Positions 18,297 to 26,002 of a stretch of DNA of 64,000 bases are shown piece after piece (the first letter of the stretch is position 1; every line of letters begins with the position of its first letter). Position numbers and translations under genes: made by a program. Below the pieces are notes generated by a model. That model did no database searches. It was not told the DNA's origin and was given only the letters and a program-made list of their open reading frames with translations. The DNA comes from Salinisphaera sp002433465 (lineage in GTDB: Bacteria > Pseudomonadota > Gammaproteobacteria > Nevskiales > Salinisphaeraceae): NCBI RefSeq assembly GCF_040361435.1, contig NZ_APNL01000001.1, positions 62,001 to 126,000 of the forward strand. The letters are read 5' to 3'.

Positions 18297-18719
18297 CGCA
18301 CGGCTAGGCACCAGAGAACGCGAGGGCGTATATCGTCCTCGCTTGCGGATGGTTTTCGTAGGCTGCGTGGCCTGCGCGATGGGCGAAACGGGCGCTGCGC
18401 TATGCGCATCCAACGCGGTGGCCCGGCGTTATTCGCTTGCTGCGCTGGCTATCCGGATGGGCTGGTATTCCCAGATTTCGGCTCGAGCGGATCGGGCGGC
18501 GAATCGCTCCGAGCGCAGAAACGACGCCTTTTCCGCTTGCGCTGGCTCGCTCGAACCGGCGCGTCCGGCGAGGCTGCTCGACGCGCTACGGCGAACAATG
18601 TCATTTGTCACATGCAGCCGCTGCATTCATTATACGCCGTGAATTAAGGCTGGCTGGCGCGCTTTCGGCTGCGGTAACGGCCATTACGTCCTGCTGTTCC
18701 TGCCAAGGAAAGACATCTT
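18297..18719. other. Intergenic region upstream of the YbiO-like gene
   Basis: About 420 bases. A 9-bp imperfect hairpin (18320-18342) just after the nuclease stop could end that transcript although it lacks a T run. The rest shows no supportable gene; the short frames present have no ribosome site. The last ~20 bases hold the AAGGAAAG ribosome site of the channel gene. Confidence 0.4.
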
Positions 18720-21134
18720 ATGAATCGAGTTGGTGTTTCGCGGTCCGCGTCGGACGCCCTGCGAATATTGGTTCTGTTTTTTGCTCTGATGGCGACCGTC
18801 ATTGCGCCCCAGGCGCTGGCCCAGCAGAGCGACGCGCCGAGCGGCGACAACGCCAGCGAGGTGCTGCCGCTAACCCAGCTTGCGGATCTGCTCGAAAACG
18901 ACGAATCCCGCGCTAAGATTGTCGATCAGTTGCGTCAGGCCGCGCAGGCCGGTGAGGGCCAGAACGCGGATAGCCCGCTGCCGGCGCCGCCCGAGACAGG
19001 CGATGACCCGGCACTGGGCAAAGCCGGCGACGGGGCCGGCGCCGAGCAGGCCGCTGCCAGCGAAGAGCGTGTCTCCTTTGCCCGCCAGTTTGCCCAGACC
19101 ACCGCGGCCTGGGCAGAAGTCATCGGCGAGCGGGTATCGGCAACCTGGACGATGCTGACCTCGCTGGACGAAGACCGCGGCCCTGGGCCGGAATTCGATA
19201 TGTCGGCGTTCGTGACCGCGCTGACGACCTTTGCCCTGGTCGCGGTTGCGACCGTGGCCTCGTTCTTCGTGCTGCGGTTTCTGGCCGGCACCCTGTTTTC
19301 GGCCATCGGCCGCTTTTCCCAACGCGCCGAAACCGGCGCGGGTGTACTCATTCGGCGCGGCACGGCGATCGTACTCGCCCTGATCGTGGATATTGTCGTG
19401 GTGCTGCTGGCCTGCGGTGCCGGCTATCTGGCCGGGCTCTATGCCTTCGGTGAAGCCGGCAGTATCGGTACCCGCGAGTCGCTTTTCATCAATGCATTCG
19501 CGCTCGTCGAGCTCACCAAGGTCGCCATTCGTGCGGTGTTCGCGGCGCGCTACGACAGTCTGCGGCTGATCAACATTCCCAGCACCGTGGCCCACTGGTG
19601 GAGCATTCGGCTGCGCTGGTTCGTGGGCATTATCGGCTACGGCCTGCTGGTGCTGGTGCCGATCATCAACGTCCAGCTGTCGTTCTTCCTGGGCGCGGTG
19701 GTGAGCTTTTTGCTGATGGGCGGCGCGTATATCTATGCGCTGGCCGTTATCTTCAAGAACCGCCAGTTGTTCAACGAGCGCCTGGAACGCATGTCGGAAA
19801 ATGCGTCGATCGGTTTCTTCGGGGTGCTGTTCCGACTCATGTCGAAGCTGTGGGTGATTCTGGCCGTGGCCTATTTCACCACCCTGTTCGTTTCCAGCCA
19901 GGTCGACCCGACCAATGCGCTGCCGTTCATGCTTTCGGCCACGCTCGAAACGCTGGTGGCGGCCGCGGTGGCCCTGGGTATTTCCGGGCTGCTGTCGAAG
20001 GCGATCGGCAAGCGCCTGACCTTCTCGGACAATGTACGCAGCAAGCTGCCCATGCTCGAGGCACGGGTGAATTCCTACGTGCCGACAGCGCTCAAGGTCA
20101 TTCGGGTACTGATCCTGGTCGCCTTCGCGCTGGTCGTGGCCAACGCCTGGGACCTGTTCGATCTCGGCGCATGGCTGGCCTCCGACGTGGGTCTGCGCAC
20201 GGTATCGACACTCACGCGGGTGGCCATCGTTCTGCTTGCGGCAGCGCTGTTGTGGCTGATCGCCGCGAGCATCATCGAGCACCGGCTCAACCCGAATACC
20301 GGCACCGGCAAGCCCAGCGCGCGTCAGGAAACGCTGCTGGAGCTGTTCCGCAACGCGCTCGCGATCGTGATCATCACCATGACGCTGATGATCTCGCTAT
20401 CCCAGATAGGCGTCGATATCGGGCCGCTGATTGCTGGCGCCGGTGTACTCGGTCTGGCCATCGGTTTCGGTGCCCAGAAGCTGGTGCAGGACATCATCAC
20501 CGGCGTGTTCATTCAGCTGGAAAACGCGATGAACACCGGCGACGTGGTGACCGTGGGCGGTATCACGGGTACCGCGGAACGACTCACCATTCGGTCGGTG
20601 GGTATTCGCGATCTGGACGGTTCCTACCATATCGTGCCGTTCTCGTCGGCGAGCACGGTCACCAACTACCAGCGTGACTTTGCCTACTTCCGTACCGAGT
20701 ACGGCATCGGCTATCGCGAGGATATCGACAACGCCGTGTATCACCTGCGCGAGGCGTTCGAAGAACTCAAGGCCGACGAGAACGTCAGCGGCAACATCCT
20801 CGAGGACATGACCGTCCCCGGGGTCACGGCGCTGGCCGACAGCTCGGTCAATATCCGTATCATGATCAAGACCAAGCCCGGCACCCAGTGGGGCGTGGGG
20901 CGTGCCTTCAATCGCCTGGTCAAGATGCACTTCGACCGTGCCGGTATCGAGATTCCGTTCCCGCACCAGACGCTTTACTTTGGCGAGGATCGGGACGGCA
21001 AGGCACCGCCCGCCAATCTGCGCATTATCGATGCGGGTGTGGAAGATCGCTCCGACGATTCGCAGCGTAAACAGCGTCGCAAGGGCGATGACGCCGCGCC
21101 CGAGGAAACGGGCGACGCGCCAGGGGACACCTAG
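18720..21134 (+). CDS. ybiO: Mechanosensitive channel of the MscS family, YbiO-like
   Basis: 804 residues organised like E. coli YbiO. A signal peptide (end near A-L-A-Q-Q) precedes a periplasmic segment whose 'LADLLENDESRAKIVDQLRQAA' closely resembles the YbiO N-terminus. About ten membrane helices follow, then the MscS core (about 560-640) with 'LIAGAGVLGLAIGFGAQKLVQDIITGVFIQLENAMNTGDVVTVGG' containing the pore helix, and the cytoplasmic cage domain. These channels open under membrane tension and protect cells from osmotic downshock. The C-terminal tail is unusually charged (DDSQRKQRRKGDDAAPEE). The start follows a clear AAGGAAAG ribosome site. Confidence 0.92.
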   Translation: MNRVGVSRSASDALRILVLFFALMATVIAPQALAQQSDAPSGDNASEVLPLTQLADLLENDESRAKIVDQLRQAAQAGEGQNADSPLPAPPETGDDPALGKAGDGAGAEQAAASEERVSFARQFAQTTAAWAEVIGERVSATWTMLTSLDEDRGPGPEFDMSAFVTALTTFALVAVATVASFFVLRFLAGTLFSAIGRFSQRAETGAGVLIRRGTAIVLALIVDIVVVLLACGAGYLAGLYAFGEAGSIGTRESLFINAFALVELTKVAIRAVFAARYDSLRLINIPSTVAHWWSIRLRWFVGIIGYGLLVLVPIINVQLSFFLGAVVSFLLMGGAYIYALAVIFKNRQLFNERLERMSENASIGFFGVLFRLMSKLWVILAVAYFTTLFVSSQVDPTNALPFMLSATLETLVAAAVALGISGLLSKAIGKRLTFSDNVRSKLPMLEARVNSYVPTALKVIRVLILVAFALVVANAWDLFDLGAWLASDVGLRTVSTLTRVAIVLLAAALLWLIAASIIEHRLNPNTGTGKPSARQETLLELFRNALAIVIITMTLMISLSQIGVDIGPLIAGAGVLGLAIGFGAQKLVQDIITGVFIQLENAMNTGDVVTVGGITGTAERLTIRSVGIRDLDGSYHIVPFSSASTVTNYQRDFAYFRTEYGIGYREDIDNAVYHLREAFEELKADENVSGNILEDMTVPGVTALADSSVNIRIMIKTKPGTQWGVGRAFNRLVKMHFDRAGIEIPFPHQTLYFGEDRDGKAPPANLRIIDAGVEDRSDDSQRKQRRKGDDAAPEETGDAPGDT

Positions 21135-21151
21135 CGAGGCGCTTGGCGAGC

Positions 21152-21188
21152 AAATAGCCCGTGGCTGAATAAGCCACGGGCTATTTTT
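21152..21188 (+). terminator. Rho-independent terminator after the YbiO-like gene
   Basis: A 14-bp perfect stem (21153-21166 with 21172-21185) and 5-nt loop run into a T tract. It lies 18 bp after the channel gene's stop codon and closes that transcript before the repeat region. Confidence 0.93.
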
Positions 21189-21330
21189 TTGGCATGAAGG
21201 CTTGTTCGTGCTGGGTCGATGAACCCTTCGGCAGCTGAGGGGCGTGTCTCCGCTGCTGTATTCGGGCGGGTGCACGACAGCAAGAGCCGCTGCGCTCGGT
21301 TGCGCGAATCGAGGGCGGACGGTTCGTTTC

Positions 21331-21434
21331 TGCGCATAAATTAGCCGCTGGTGTGACAGCACTGTGACGACCGGCGTTTGCGTCGACTATGCGCGGTTTG
21401 TCCACAGTGTTATCCAGAGGCTGTGTGTACAAAC
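21331..21434 (+). repeat. DnaA-box-like repeat unit R1
   Basis: First of four degenerate ~105-bp units sharing one register: an AT-rich box at +4 (here CATAAATTA, 21335-21343), TTGTCCACA at +67 (21398-21406), TTATCCAGA at +79 (21410-21418) and a TGTG-containing 9-mer at +92 (GTGTGTACA, 21423-21431). TTATCCACA is the consensus bacterial DnaA box; this unit's first 9-mer differs by one base and its second by one. Confidence 0.75.
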
Positions 21435-21436
21435 CC

Positions 21437-21453
21437 TGGCCAATAATTAAGCA
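21437..21453 (+). repeat. Extra AT-box between R1 and R2
   Basis: TGGCCAATAATTAAGCA closely matches the AT-boxes that begin R2 (TGGTCAATAATTGCGCA, 21499-21515) and R4 (TGGTCAATTATTGAGCA, 22331-22347). It is followed at +40 by the GCCCGTCAAGGC element but has no TCCACA box at the expected place, so it looks like a truncated unit overlapped by R2. Confidence 0.65.
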
Positions 21454-21498
21454 GTGCGTGGATCGTCAAAACCTATGCCCGTCAAGGCCTGCCGCCGT

Positions 21499-21602
21499 TG
21501 GTCAATAATTGCGCAGAGGGCTGTGAACGCAGGCCCGTCAAGGCTTTTCGCGTTCTGACTACGGGTTGTCCACAGGTTTGTCCAGCACGATTGTGAACAC
21601 CG
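21499..21602 (+). repeat. DnaA-box-like repeat unit R2
   Basis: AT-box CAATAATTG at +4, TTGTCCACA at +67 (21566-21574), TTGTCCAGC at +79 (21578-21586) and TTGTGAACA at +92 (21591-21599). Between them lies GCCCGTCAAGGC, shared with the partial unit before it and, less exactly, with R4. Confidence 0.75.
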
Positions 21603-21635
21603 GTGATCGTTGCAGGATGGGGCTATAAAACGGGC

Positions 21636-22034
21636 CTAAGCGTCCGATTCGGCTTCCGATTCGCTCCAGTCGCGTGCCCAGCCTTCGTCGTCACGAAACA
21701 TTTCGTCGCCGGCATGCTGGGTGAACTCGATGGCGATACGCTCGCGCGGCACCTCGAGGTGTTCCACGCACAGGTCGAGCAGAGCGACCGCCAGCTGCTC
21801 CCGCCATTCTGTCGGGCGACCCCGGCGTATATCGCACATCATGACCACGCCGGGTTCCGGCTCGCCCTCGCCGCATCGCCAGAGGCTGCCATCGGTGAGC
21901 TCGCGAAAACCCACGCTCACACGCCGCGGCGTTGTGTGCATTCGCTCGGCATAGGTTTCGCCGAGCCGCCGGGCCAGGGTGCGCTTGGTTTCCTGGGGAT
22001 AGGCGCTAGGCACATCGAGTTGCAGATAGGGCAT
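21636..22034 (-). CDS. Tautomerase-superfamily protein
   Basis: 132 residues from the ATG at 22034, chosen because it begins M-P-Y-L-Q-L-D-V-P: after Met removal Pro1 is the catalytic base of the 4-oxalocrotonate tautomerase/MIF superfamily. The open frame continues 56 codons upstream without family resemblance and through repeat R3 territory. The length suggests a fused or long-form tautomerase, ending in an acidic tail (DWSESEAESDA). The substrate is unknown. It sits alone between two stretches of DnaA-box-like repeats, and its promoter must lie within or next to them. Confidence 0.8.
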   Translation of the reverse strand: MPYLQLDVPSAYPQETKRTLARRLGETYAERMHTTPRRVSVGFRELTDGSLWRCGEGEPEPGVVMMCDIRRGRPTEWREQLAVALLDLCVEHLEVPRERIAIEFTQHAGDEMFRDDEGWARDWSESEAESDA

Positions 22035-22127
22035 GAACGGATTCCGTTTGTGTGATGAAAGCCCATGAATGCATATCAAAGCGAGCGCGTGCAATGCGCA
22101 GTAGCCATAACGACGCGTGAACGGGCC

Positions 22128-22231
22128 TGATCGAAAATTGATCGCAAGCCGCAGAAGCGAGCCGCCACGGGCGATCGCGCGCTCTGCGCGCATCTTTTCC
22201 ACAGGGTTGTCCCGGGCTTTTGTGGGTAAAG
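22128..22231 (+). repeat. DnaA-box-like repeat unit R3
   Basis: Same register as the others: AT-box CGAAAATTG at +4, TTTTCCACA at +67 (22195-22203), TTGTCCCGG at +79 (22207-22215) and TTGTGGGTA at +92 (22220-22228). It is the most diverged in the middle portion. Confidence 0.65.
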
Positions 22232-22330
22232 TATGGGCCAGCCCCGAGGTCTTTGCTGCGCCGTGGCTCGGAAGGTGTTGGCCGGGTCATCGACGCATTA
22301 CCAGGCAATCGCAACTGTATCGGAGTCGGC

Positions 22331-22434
22331 TGGTCAATTATTGAGCAATACGGTTCTAACGCCCGTGCTGCAAGGCGTTCGCGACTGTACCAACGAATTA
22401 TCCACAGTGTTGTCAAAAGCCGGTGTGCAAAACG
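22331..22434 (+). repeat. DnaA-box-like repeat unit R4, with a perfect DnaA box
   Basis: AT-box CAATTATTG at +4, TTATCCACA at +67 (22398-22406), an exact match to the DnaA-box consensus, TTGTCAAAA at +79 (22410-22418) and GTGTGCAAA at +92. The middle 'gcccgtgctgcaaggc' followed by 'ttcgcg' parallels R2, from which it lies 832 bp away. Confidence 0.75.
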
Positions 22435-22463
22435 CCACGCGTGGCGCCGCGTCCAGCCAAGGC

Positions 22464-24239
22464 TCAGCCGGCCAGTGGCCAGATCCAGGGCACCAGGGCG
22501 ATGGTGACGGCGCCCACGAGTAGCGTCAGCGGCGCGCCCAGGCGCAGAAAATCGGTGAACCGATAGCCGCCGGGACCGTAGACCATGAGGTTGGTCTGGT
22601 AGCCGATGGGGGTAAGAAAGCTCGCGGACGCCGCGATGGCTACGACCACGGCATAGGGCATCGCCGACTGGGACGCGCCGTGGGCCAGCGTGACCGCTAT
22701 CGGGAACATGATTACAGCGGCGGCGTTGTTGGTCACGATTGACGATATCAGCACCGTGCTCACGAACAGGCCGGTGAGTGCGGCGTGGCTGGAGTCGCCG
22801 GCAAGGCTGATGAAGGCGCCGGCGATCGTTTCGGCCAGGCCGGTCTGCTCGACCGCGGAGCCGATGCCAATCGCGGCCCCGATGGCCACCAGCAGCGACC
22901 AGTCGAGAGTCTTGCGCACCGAGGGCAGCGAACAGCAGCCGCTCAAGACCATCAGAGCGGCGCTGGCCAGTGCGGCGTCGAGGATGTCGAGCAGGCCGAT
23001 TGCCACCGAGGTCACCAGCAGGGCGATGATGGCAATCGCGGCATAGGCGCGCTGGTGCTGGGGCGGCTGCGAGTCTTCGATCGCGCTCACCAGAAAGAAG
23101 TCACGCGAATGACGCTGCTGGGTCGCGAAGGAGGGCCGTGTTTCCAGCAGCAGGGTATCGCCGGGCCGAAGGGTGATATCGCCGATCTTGCGCCGGATAC
23201 GGGCGCCGTCGCGTGCCACGGCAAGAACCACGGCATGGTAGCGGCCACGAAAACCGCCTTCGCGAATGGTCTGACCCACCAGCGGGCAGCTGTGCGACAC
23301 CACCGCTTCGACCAGCACCCGGGCACGCCGCGGCGTATCCAGCTTGAAGATCTGTTCGGTGGCCGGCACCAGCCCGCGGGTCTTGTGCAAATGCACGACC
23401 GAATCCACGATGCCGACGAACACCAGCCGATCTTCGCCCTGCAACGGCTCGCGCGGCGACACCGCCGGCAGCAGATGGCCATCGCGCTCGATTTCGGCCA
23501 GATACATTCCGGGCAGCTGGCGCAAACCCGCTTCTTCTATGGTCTGGCCTTCCAGTGCACCGCCAGCCGCGACCATCATCTCCACGCTGTATTCGCGCGG
23601 GTTGTGCATACGGTCCAGAGCCGGCGTGCGGTCGGGCAGCAGCCAGCGGCTGGTGCCGATCATGAGCAAGCCGCCCATCACGGTGATCGGCACGCCGACC
23701 CAGGCGAGATCGAACATGCCCAGGCCGTCGCCCAGGCCCTGTTGTACCAACAGGCTGTTGATCAGCAGGTTGGTGCTGGTGCCGATGAGCGTACAGGTCC
23801 CGCCGAGAATGGTGGCAAAACTCAGCGGCATGAGCAGCTGCGATACGGACAGCCGGTGTTTGCGACACCAGTCGGACACCGCCGGAATAAGCGCGGCCAC
23901 CACCGGCGTGTTGTTCAGGAACGCGCTGAGAATCGCGGTCGGCACGATCAACTGGGCCTGGGCATGGGCGATCGACCGCGGTTTGCCGAGTACGCGGGCC
24001 GCCAGCATCTGGGTTGCGCCGGTATCGCGTAGGCCGGCGACCACCACATAGAGTGCGGCCACCGTGATCACCCCCGGATTGGCAAAGCCCGCGAACGCAG
24101 ACTGGGCATCGATCACGCCGCTGAGCAGCAGGGCGATCAACGCGCCCACCAGCACGGCATCGACCGCAATCGACGTGAGCGCAAGCGCACAGAACGCTGC
24201 GACCAGAACACACAGCGTGAACAGCGCCGCTAGCGACAC
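22464..24239 (-). CDS. SLC13-family transporter with two TrkA-C domains
   Basis: 591-residue inner-membrane permease of the divalent anion:Na+ symporter (DASS/CitMHS-like) superfamily. Two hydrophobic halves flank a cytoplasmic insert (about 210-380) with two RCK/TrkA-C modules ('LRQLPGMYLAEIERDGHLLPAVSPREPLQGEDRLVFVG' and 'FRGRYHAVVLAVARDGARIRRKIGDITLRPGDTLLLE'). Each half has the family hairpin: 'LNNTPVVAALIPAV' and 'SIVTNNAAAVIMFPIAV'. Such proteins in marine bacteria carry sulfate, dicarboxylates or similar anions; which one is not evident. The next gene is 90 bp upstream on the same strand. Confidence 0.9.
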   Translation of the reverse strand: MSLAALFTLCVLVAAFCALALTSIAVDAVLVGALIALLLSGVIDAQSAFAGFANPGVITVAALYVVVAGLRDTGATQMLAARVLGKPRSIAHAQAQLIVPTAILSAFLNNTPVVAALIPAVSDWCRKHRLSVSQLLMPLSFATILGGTCTLIGTSTNLLINSLLVQQGLGDGLGMFDLAWVGVPITVMGGLLMIGTSRWLLPDRTPALDRMHNPREYSVEMMVAAGGALEGQTIEEAGLRQLPGMYLAEIERDGHLLPAVSPREPLQGEDRLVFVGIVDSVVHLHKTRGLVPATEQIFKLDTPRRARVLVEAVVSHSCPLVGQTIREGGFRGRYHAVVLAVARDGARIRRKIGDITLRPGDTLLLETRPSFATQQRHSRDFFLVSAIEDSQPPQHQRAYAAIAIIALLVTSVAIGLLDILDAALASAALMVLSGCCSLPSVRKTLDWSLLVAIGAAIGIGSAVEQTGLAETIAGAFISLAGDSSHAALTGLFVSTVLISSIVTNNAAAVIMFPIAVTLAHGASQSAMPYAVVVAIAASASFLTPIGYQTNLMVYGPGGYRFTDFLRLGAPLTLLVGAVTIALVPWIWPLAG

Positions 24240-24329
24240 GCGCTGTCTGCTCCCTGGGCAGCGTAGCCGACGGACGGCTGTAACGATGGTGGCCCGGCGT
24301 CCTCGGGCCGGACGTGCCGGGGCCCGCGT

Positions 24330-24719
24330 TCAGTCACGCTCGATTTCGCGCTGTTGCTCGGCCCAGCGATCGAAGCCGCCGTCCATATGGGCGACATCAC
24401 CCAGCCCCATATCCTGCAGCGTGGCCGCCGCGAGCGCCGATCGCCAGCCCTTGTTGCAGTAAAGGATCAACGCCTGTGCCTGGGCCAGTTCGGGCTTGTG
24501 ATAGGGGCTTTCCGGGTCGACCCAGAATTCCAGCATGCCGCGCGGCACGTGCAATGAGCCGGGGATATGGCCATCGCGTTTGCGTTCGCGCACGTCCCGC
24601 ACATCGACGAGCAGCACACCCGGGTTGACGCGGCGTTGGTCCACCGCATCAGGCGAGAGCGTGTTAACACGCTCTTGTGCGCGTGCGACCAGGTCTTGAA
24701 CGGACAGGGTGACGGGCAT
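24330..24719 (-). CDS. Single-domain rhodanese-like sulfurtransferase
   Basis: 129 residues forming one rhodanese domain: 'VLLVDVRDVRERKRDGHIPGSLHVPRGMLEFW' and the active-site loop C-N-K-G-W-R-S with Cys88, which would carry a persulfide. No signal peptide, so cytoplasmic. Family members pass sulfane sulfur to acceptors such as thiols or cyanide. It may share a transcript with the SLC13 gene downstream; if that carries sulfate or sulfite a sulfur link is possible, which is inference. Confidence 0.88.
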   Translation of the reverse strand: MPVTLSVQDLVARAQERVNTLSPDAVDQRRVNPGVLLVDVRDVRERKRDGHIPGSLHVPRGMLEFWVDPESPYHKPELAQAQALILYCNKGWRSALAAATLQDMGLGDVAHMDGGFDRWAEQQREIERD

Positions 24720-24752
24720 GGCGAACTCCGTGGCGAACGAGGCCGTTTTATA

Positions 24753-25694
24753 TCATGGCGTAGAGGATGCCGAGTGCGTTGGCGTGGTTTGTTCCCAGGG
24801 CGCAATCGAGGTGAATTTCTCGATCAGGAAATCGACGAATGCACGCACCTTGCGCGACAGATAGCGCCGATGGGCATAGAGCACGAAAAAAGCCGAGTCG
24901 TCGTGTGGGTACTCCGGCAGTACCGGCGTGAGCCGCGCGGCCGCGATATCCGGGGCCACGAGCCAGTGTGAAAGTCTGGCCAGACCAACGCCCGAGCGCA
25001 CGGCCTCATGTAGGGCATCGGCGGTGTTGGCACGAAAACTACCGTGGACGCGCAGCACGCGCGCGCCGTGTATGGCGTCCGTGAAGGCCCAGTCGTTGAA
25101 TTCGTCGAGTGTCGATAACGTCAGACAGTTGTGTGCCATGAGATCTTCGGGGGTGCGCGGGATGCCGTTTCGTTCGAGATAGGCCGGTGCGGCACAGATG
25201 ATGCGGCGGTTGATACACAGACGACGGGCGACGACATCCGGATCGTCGACCTGTTCGCGCCACTGAATGGCCACGTCGAAGCCATCCTGGATGAGATCGA
25301 CATGGCGATCGGTGAGTTCGAACTCGATATCGATCTGCGGGTAACGCGTCATGAACTCATTGATCAACGGCAGGACTTCTACCCGACCGAAGGAGACGGT
25401 GGCGGCGACACGAAGCCTGCCCCAGGGTTCGGTGCTCATCGCGCTCGCCGCGTTTTCGGCCTCTTCGATCGCACGCAGAATCTCGGTGCATCGCTTGTAA
25501 TAATGCTGTCCGGCTTCGGTCAGATGGATGTGGCGCGTCGTCCGATGAAACAGCCGGGTATGCAGCCGTTCTTCCAACCGACGGATCTGTTTGCTCACCG
25601 CCGACGGAGTCTGGGCAAGCTGACGCGCGGCCGCGGAAAAACCGCCGGCTTCCACCGCCCGCACGAAGATCGTCATTTCCGTGGTCTTGTCCAT
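24753..25694 (-). CDS. LysR-family transcriptional regulator
   Basis: 313 residues. The N-terminal winged helix-turn-helix ('FVRAVEAGGFSAAARQLAQTPSAVSKQIRRLEERLHTRLFHRTTRHIHLTEAG', about residues 9-62) is followed by the periplasmic-binding-like effector domain. It resembles the large CrgA/AaeR-like subgroup. The target is unknown; the usual LysR arrangement, divergent from the regulated gene, would point to the small gene at 25829. Confidence 0.92.
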   Translation of the reverse strand: MDKTTEMTIFVRAVEAGGFSAAARQLAQTPSAVSKQIRRLEERLHTRLFHRTTRHIHLTEAGQHYYKRCTEILRAIEEAENAASAMSTEPWGRLRVAATVSFGRVEVLPLINEFMTRYPQIDIEFELTDRHVDLIQDGFDVAIQWREQVDDPDVVARRLCINRRIICAAPAYLERNGIPRTPEDLMAHNCLTLSTLDEFNDWAFTDAIHGARVLRVHGSFRANTADALHEAVRSGVGLARLSHWLVAPDIAAARLTPVLPEYPHDDSAFFVLYAHRRYLSRKVRAFVDFLIEKFTSIAPWEQTTPTHSASSTP

Positions 25695-25828
25695 ACGCCT
25701 TGCCTGGTTTATGCCTGCCCGGCACAGGCGATATGCCGATAAACCGGATGATGATGTGCGTGGCCATAATTATCGTGCGCAGCATCGATCAGGCCGGTAT
25801 TGCCGGCTATGCCAAAGGAGTTGTCGTC

Positions 25829-25972
25829 ATGCTGTTCGTAACGCCGGTCAAGCCGGTCGACCGAAAACTCGGAACGGATGCCGCGGCGCGCCGTCAGCAG
25901 GCCGACCGCGAGTTCGCGCGTTTCAAAGCCCGGCATGGCTCGTTTGCGCAGTATGCCCGGCCGCCGATCTAG
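25829..25972 (+). CDS. Hypothetical 47-residue protein
   Basis: Small gene divergent from the LysR regulator. The start is supported by an unusually good AAAGGAG ribosome site (25814-25820) 8 bases before the ATG. The product (MLFVTPVKPVDRKLG...) is basic, without membrane segments or Cys, with a middle rich in Arg/Ala/Gln that could form a helix and an end 'FAQYARPPI'. I recognise no family. Its stop lies 30 bp from the convergent puuD stop. Confidence 0.5.
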   Translation: MLFVTPVKPVDRKLGTDAAARRQQADREFARFKARHGSFAQYARPPI

Positions 25973-26002
25973 AAAACTGCGGGCCAGTAGGCCGTCAGAA
26001 CC

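Larger units (their letters stand above)
21189..21635. other. Intergenic repeat region, left of the tautomerase gene
   Basis: About 445 bases between two convergent transcripts, with no supportable gene. It contains repeats R1 and R2 and an extra AT-box, all entered separately. GCCCGTCAAGGC also occurs twice (21477-21488 and 21533-21544). Such dense structure downstream of two converging genes cannot be promoter DNA for them. Confidence 0.7.
22035..22463. other. Intergenic repeat region, right of the tautomerase gene
   Basis: About 430 bases separating the tautomerase start from the stop of the SLC13 gene, both minus strand. It holds repeats R3 and R4. No gene is supported; the upstream extension of the tautomerase frame is the only long frame and lacks homology. 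Confidence 0.65.

Noticed and set aside
18870..20282. A 470-codon minus-strand frame inside the YbiO-like gene
   Set aside because: Low-complexity Gln/Arg/His-rich translation without a ribosome site; a shadow of the channel gene. The same applies to long antisense frames opposite the dehydrogenase at 5414, maeA, the acyl-CoA enzyme, gabD and zwf.
21331..22434. The repeat region as the main chromosomal oriC
   Set aside because: No dnaA, dnaN, mnmG or rnpA/rpmH neighbours, no long AT-rich unwinding element, and flanking genes converge on it, unlike an origin. A DnaA-titrating locus or other role is kept open as a finding.
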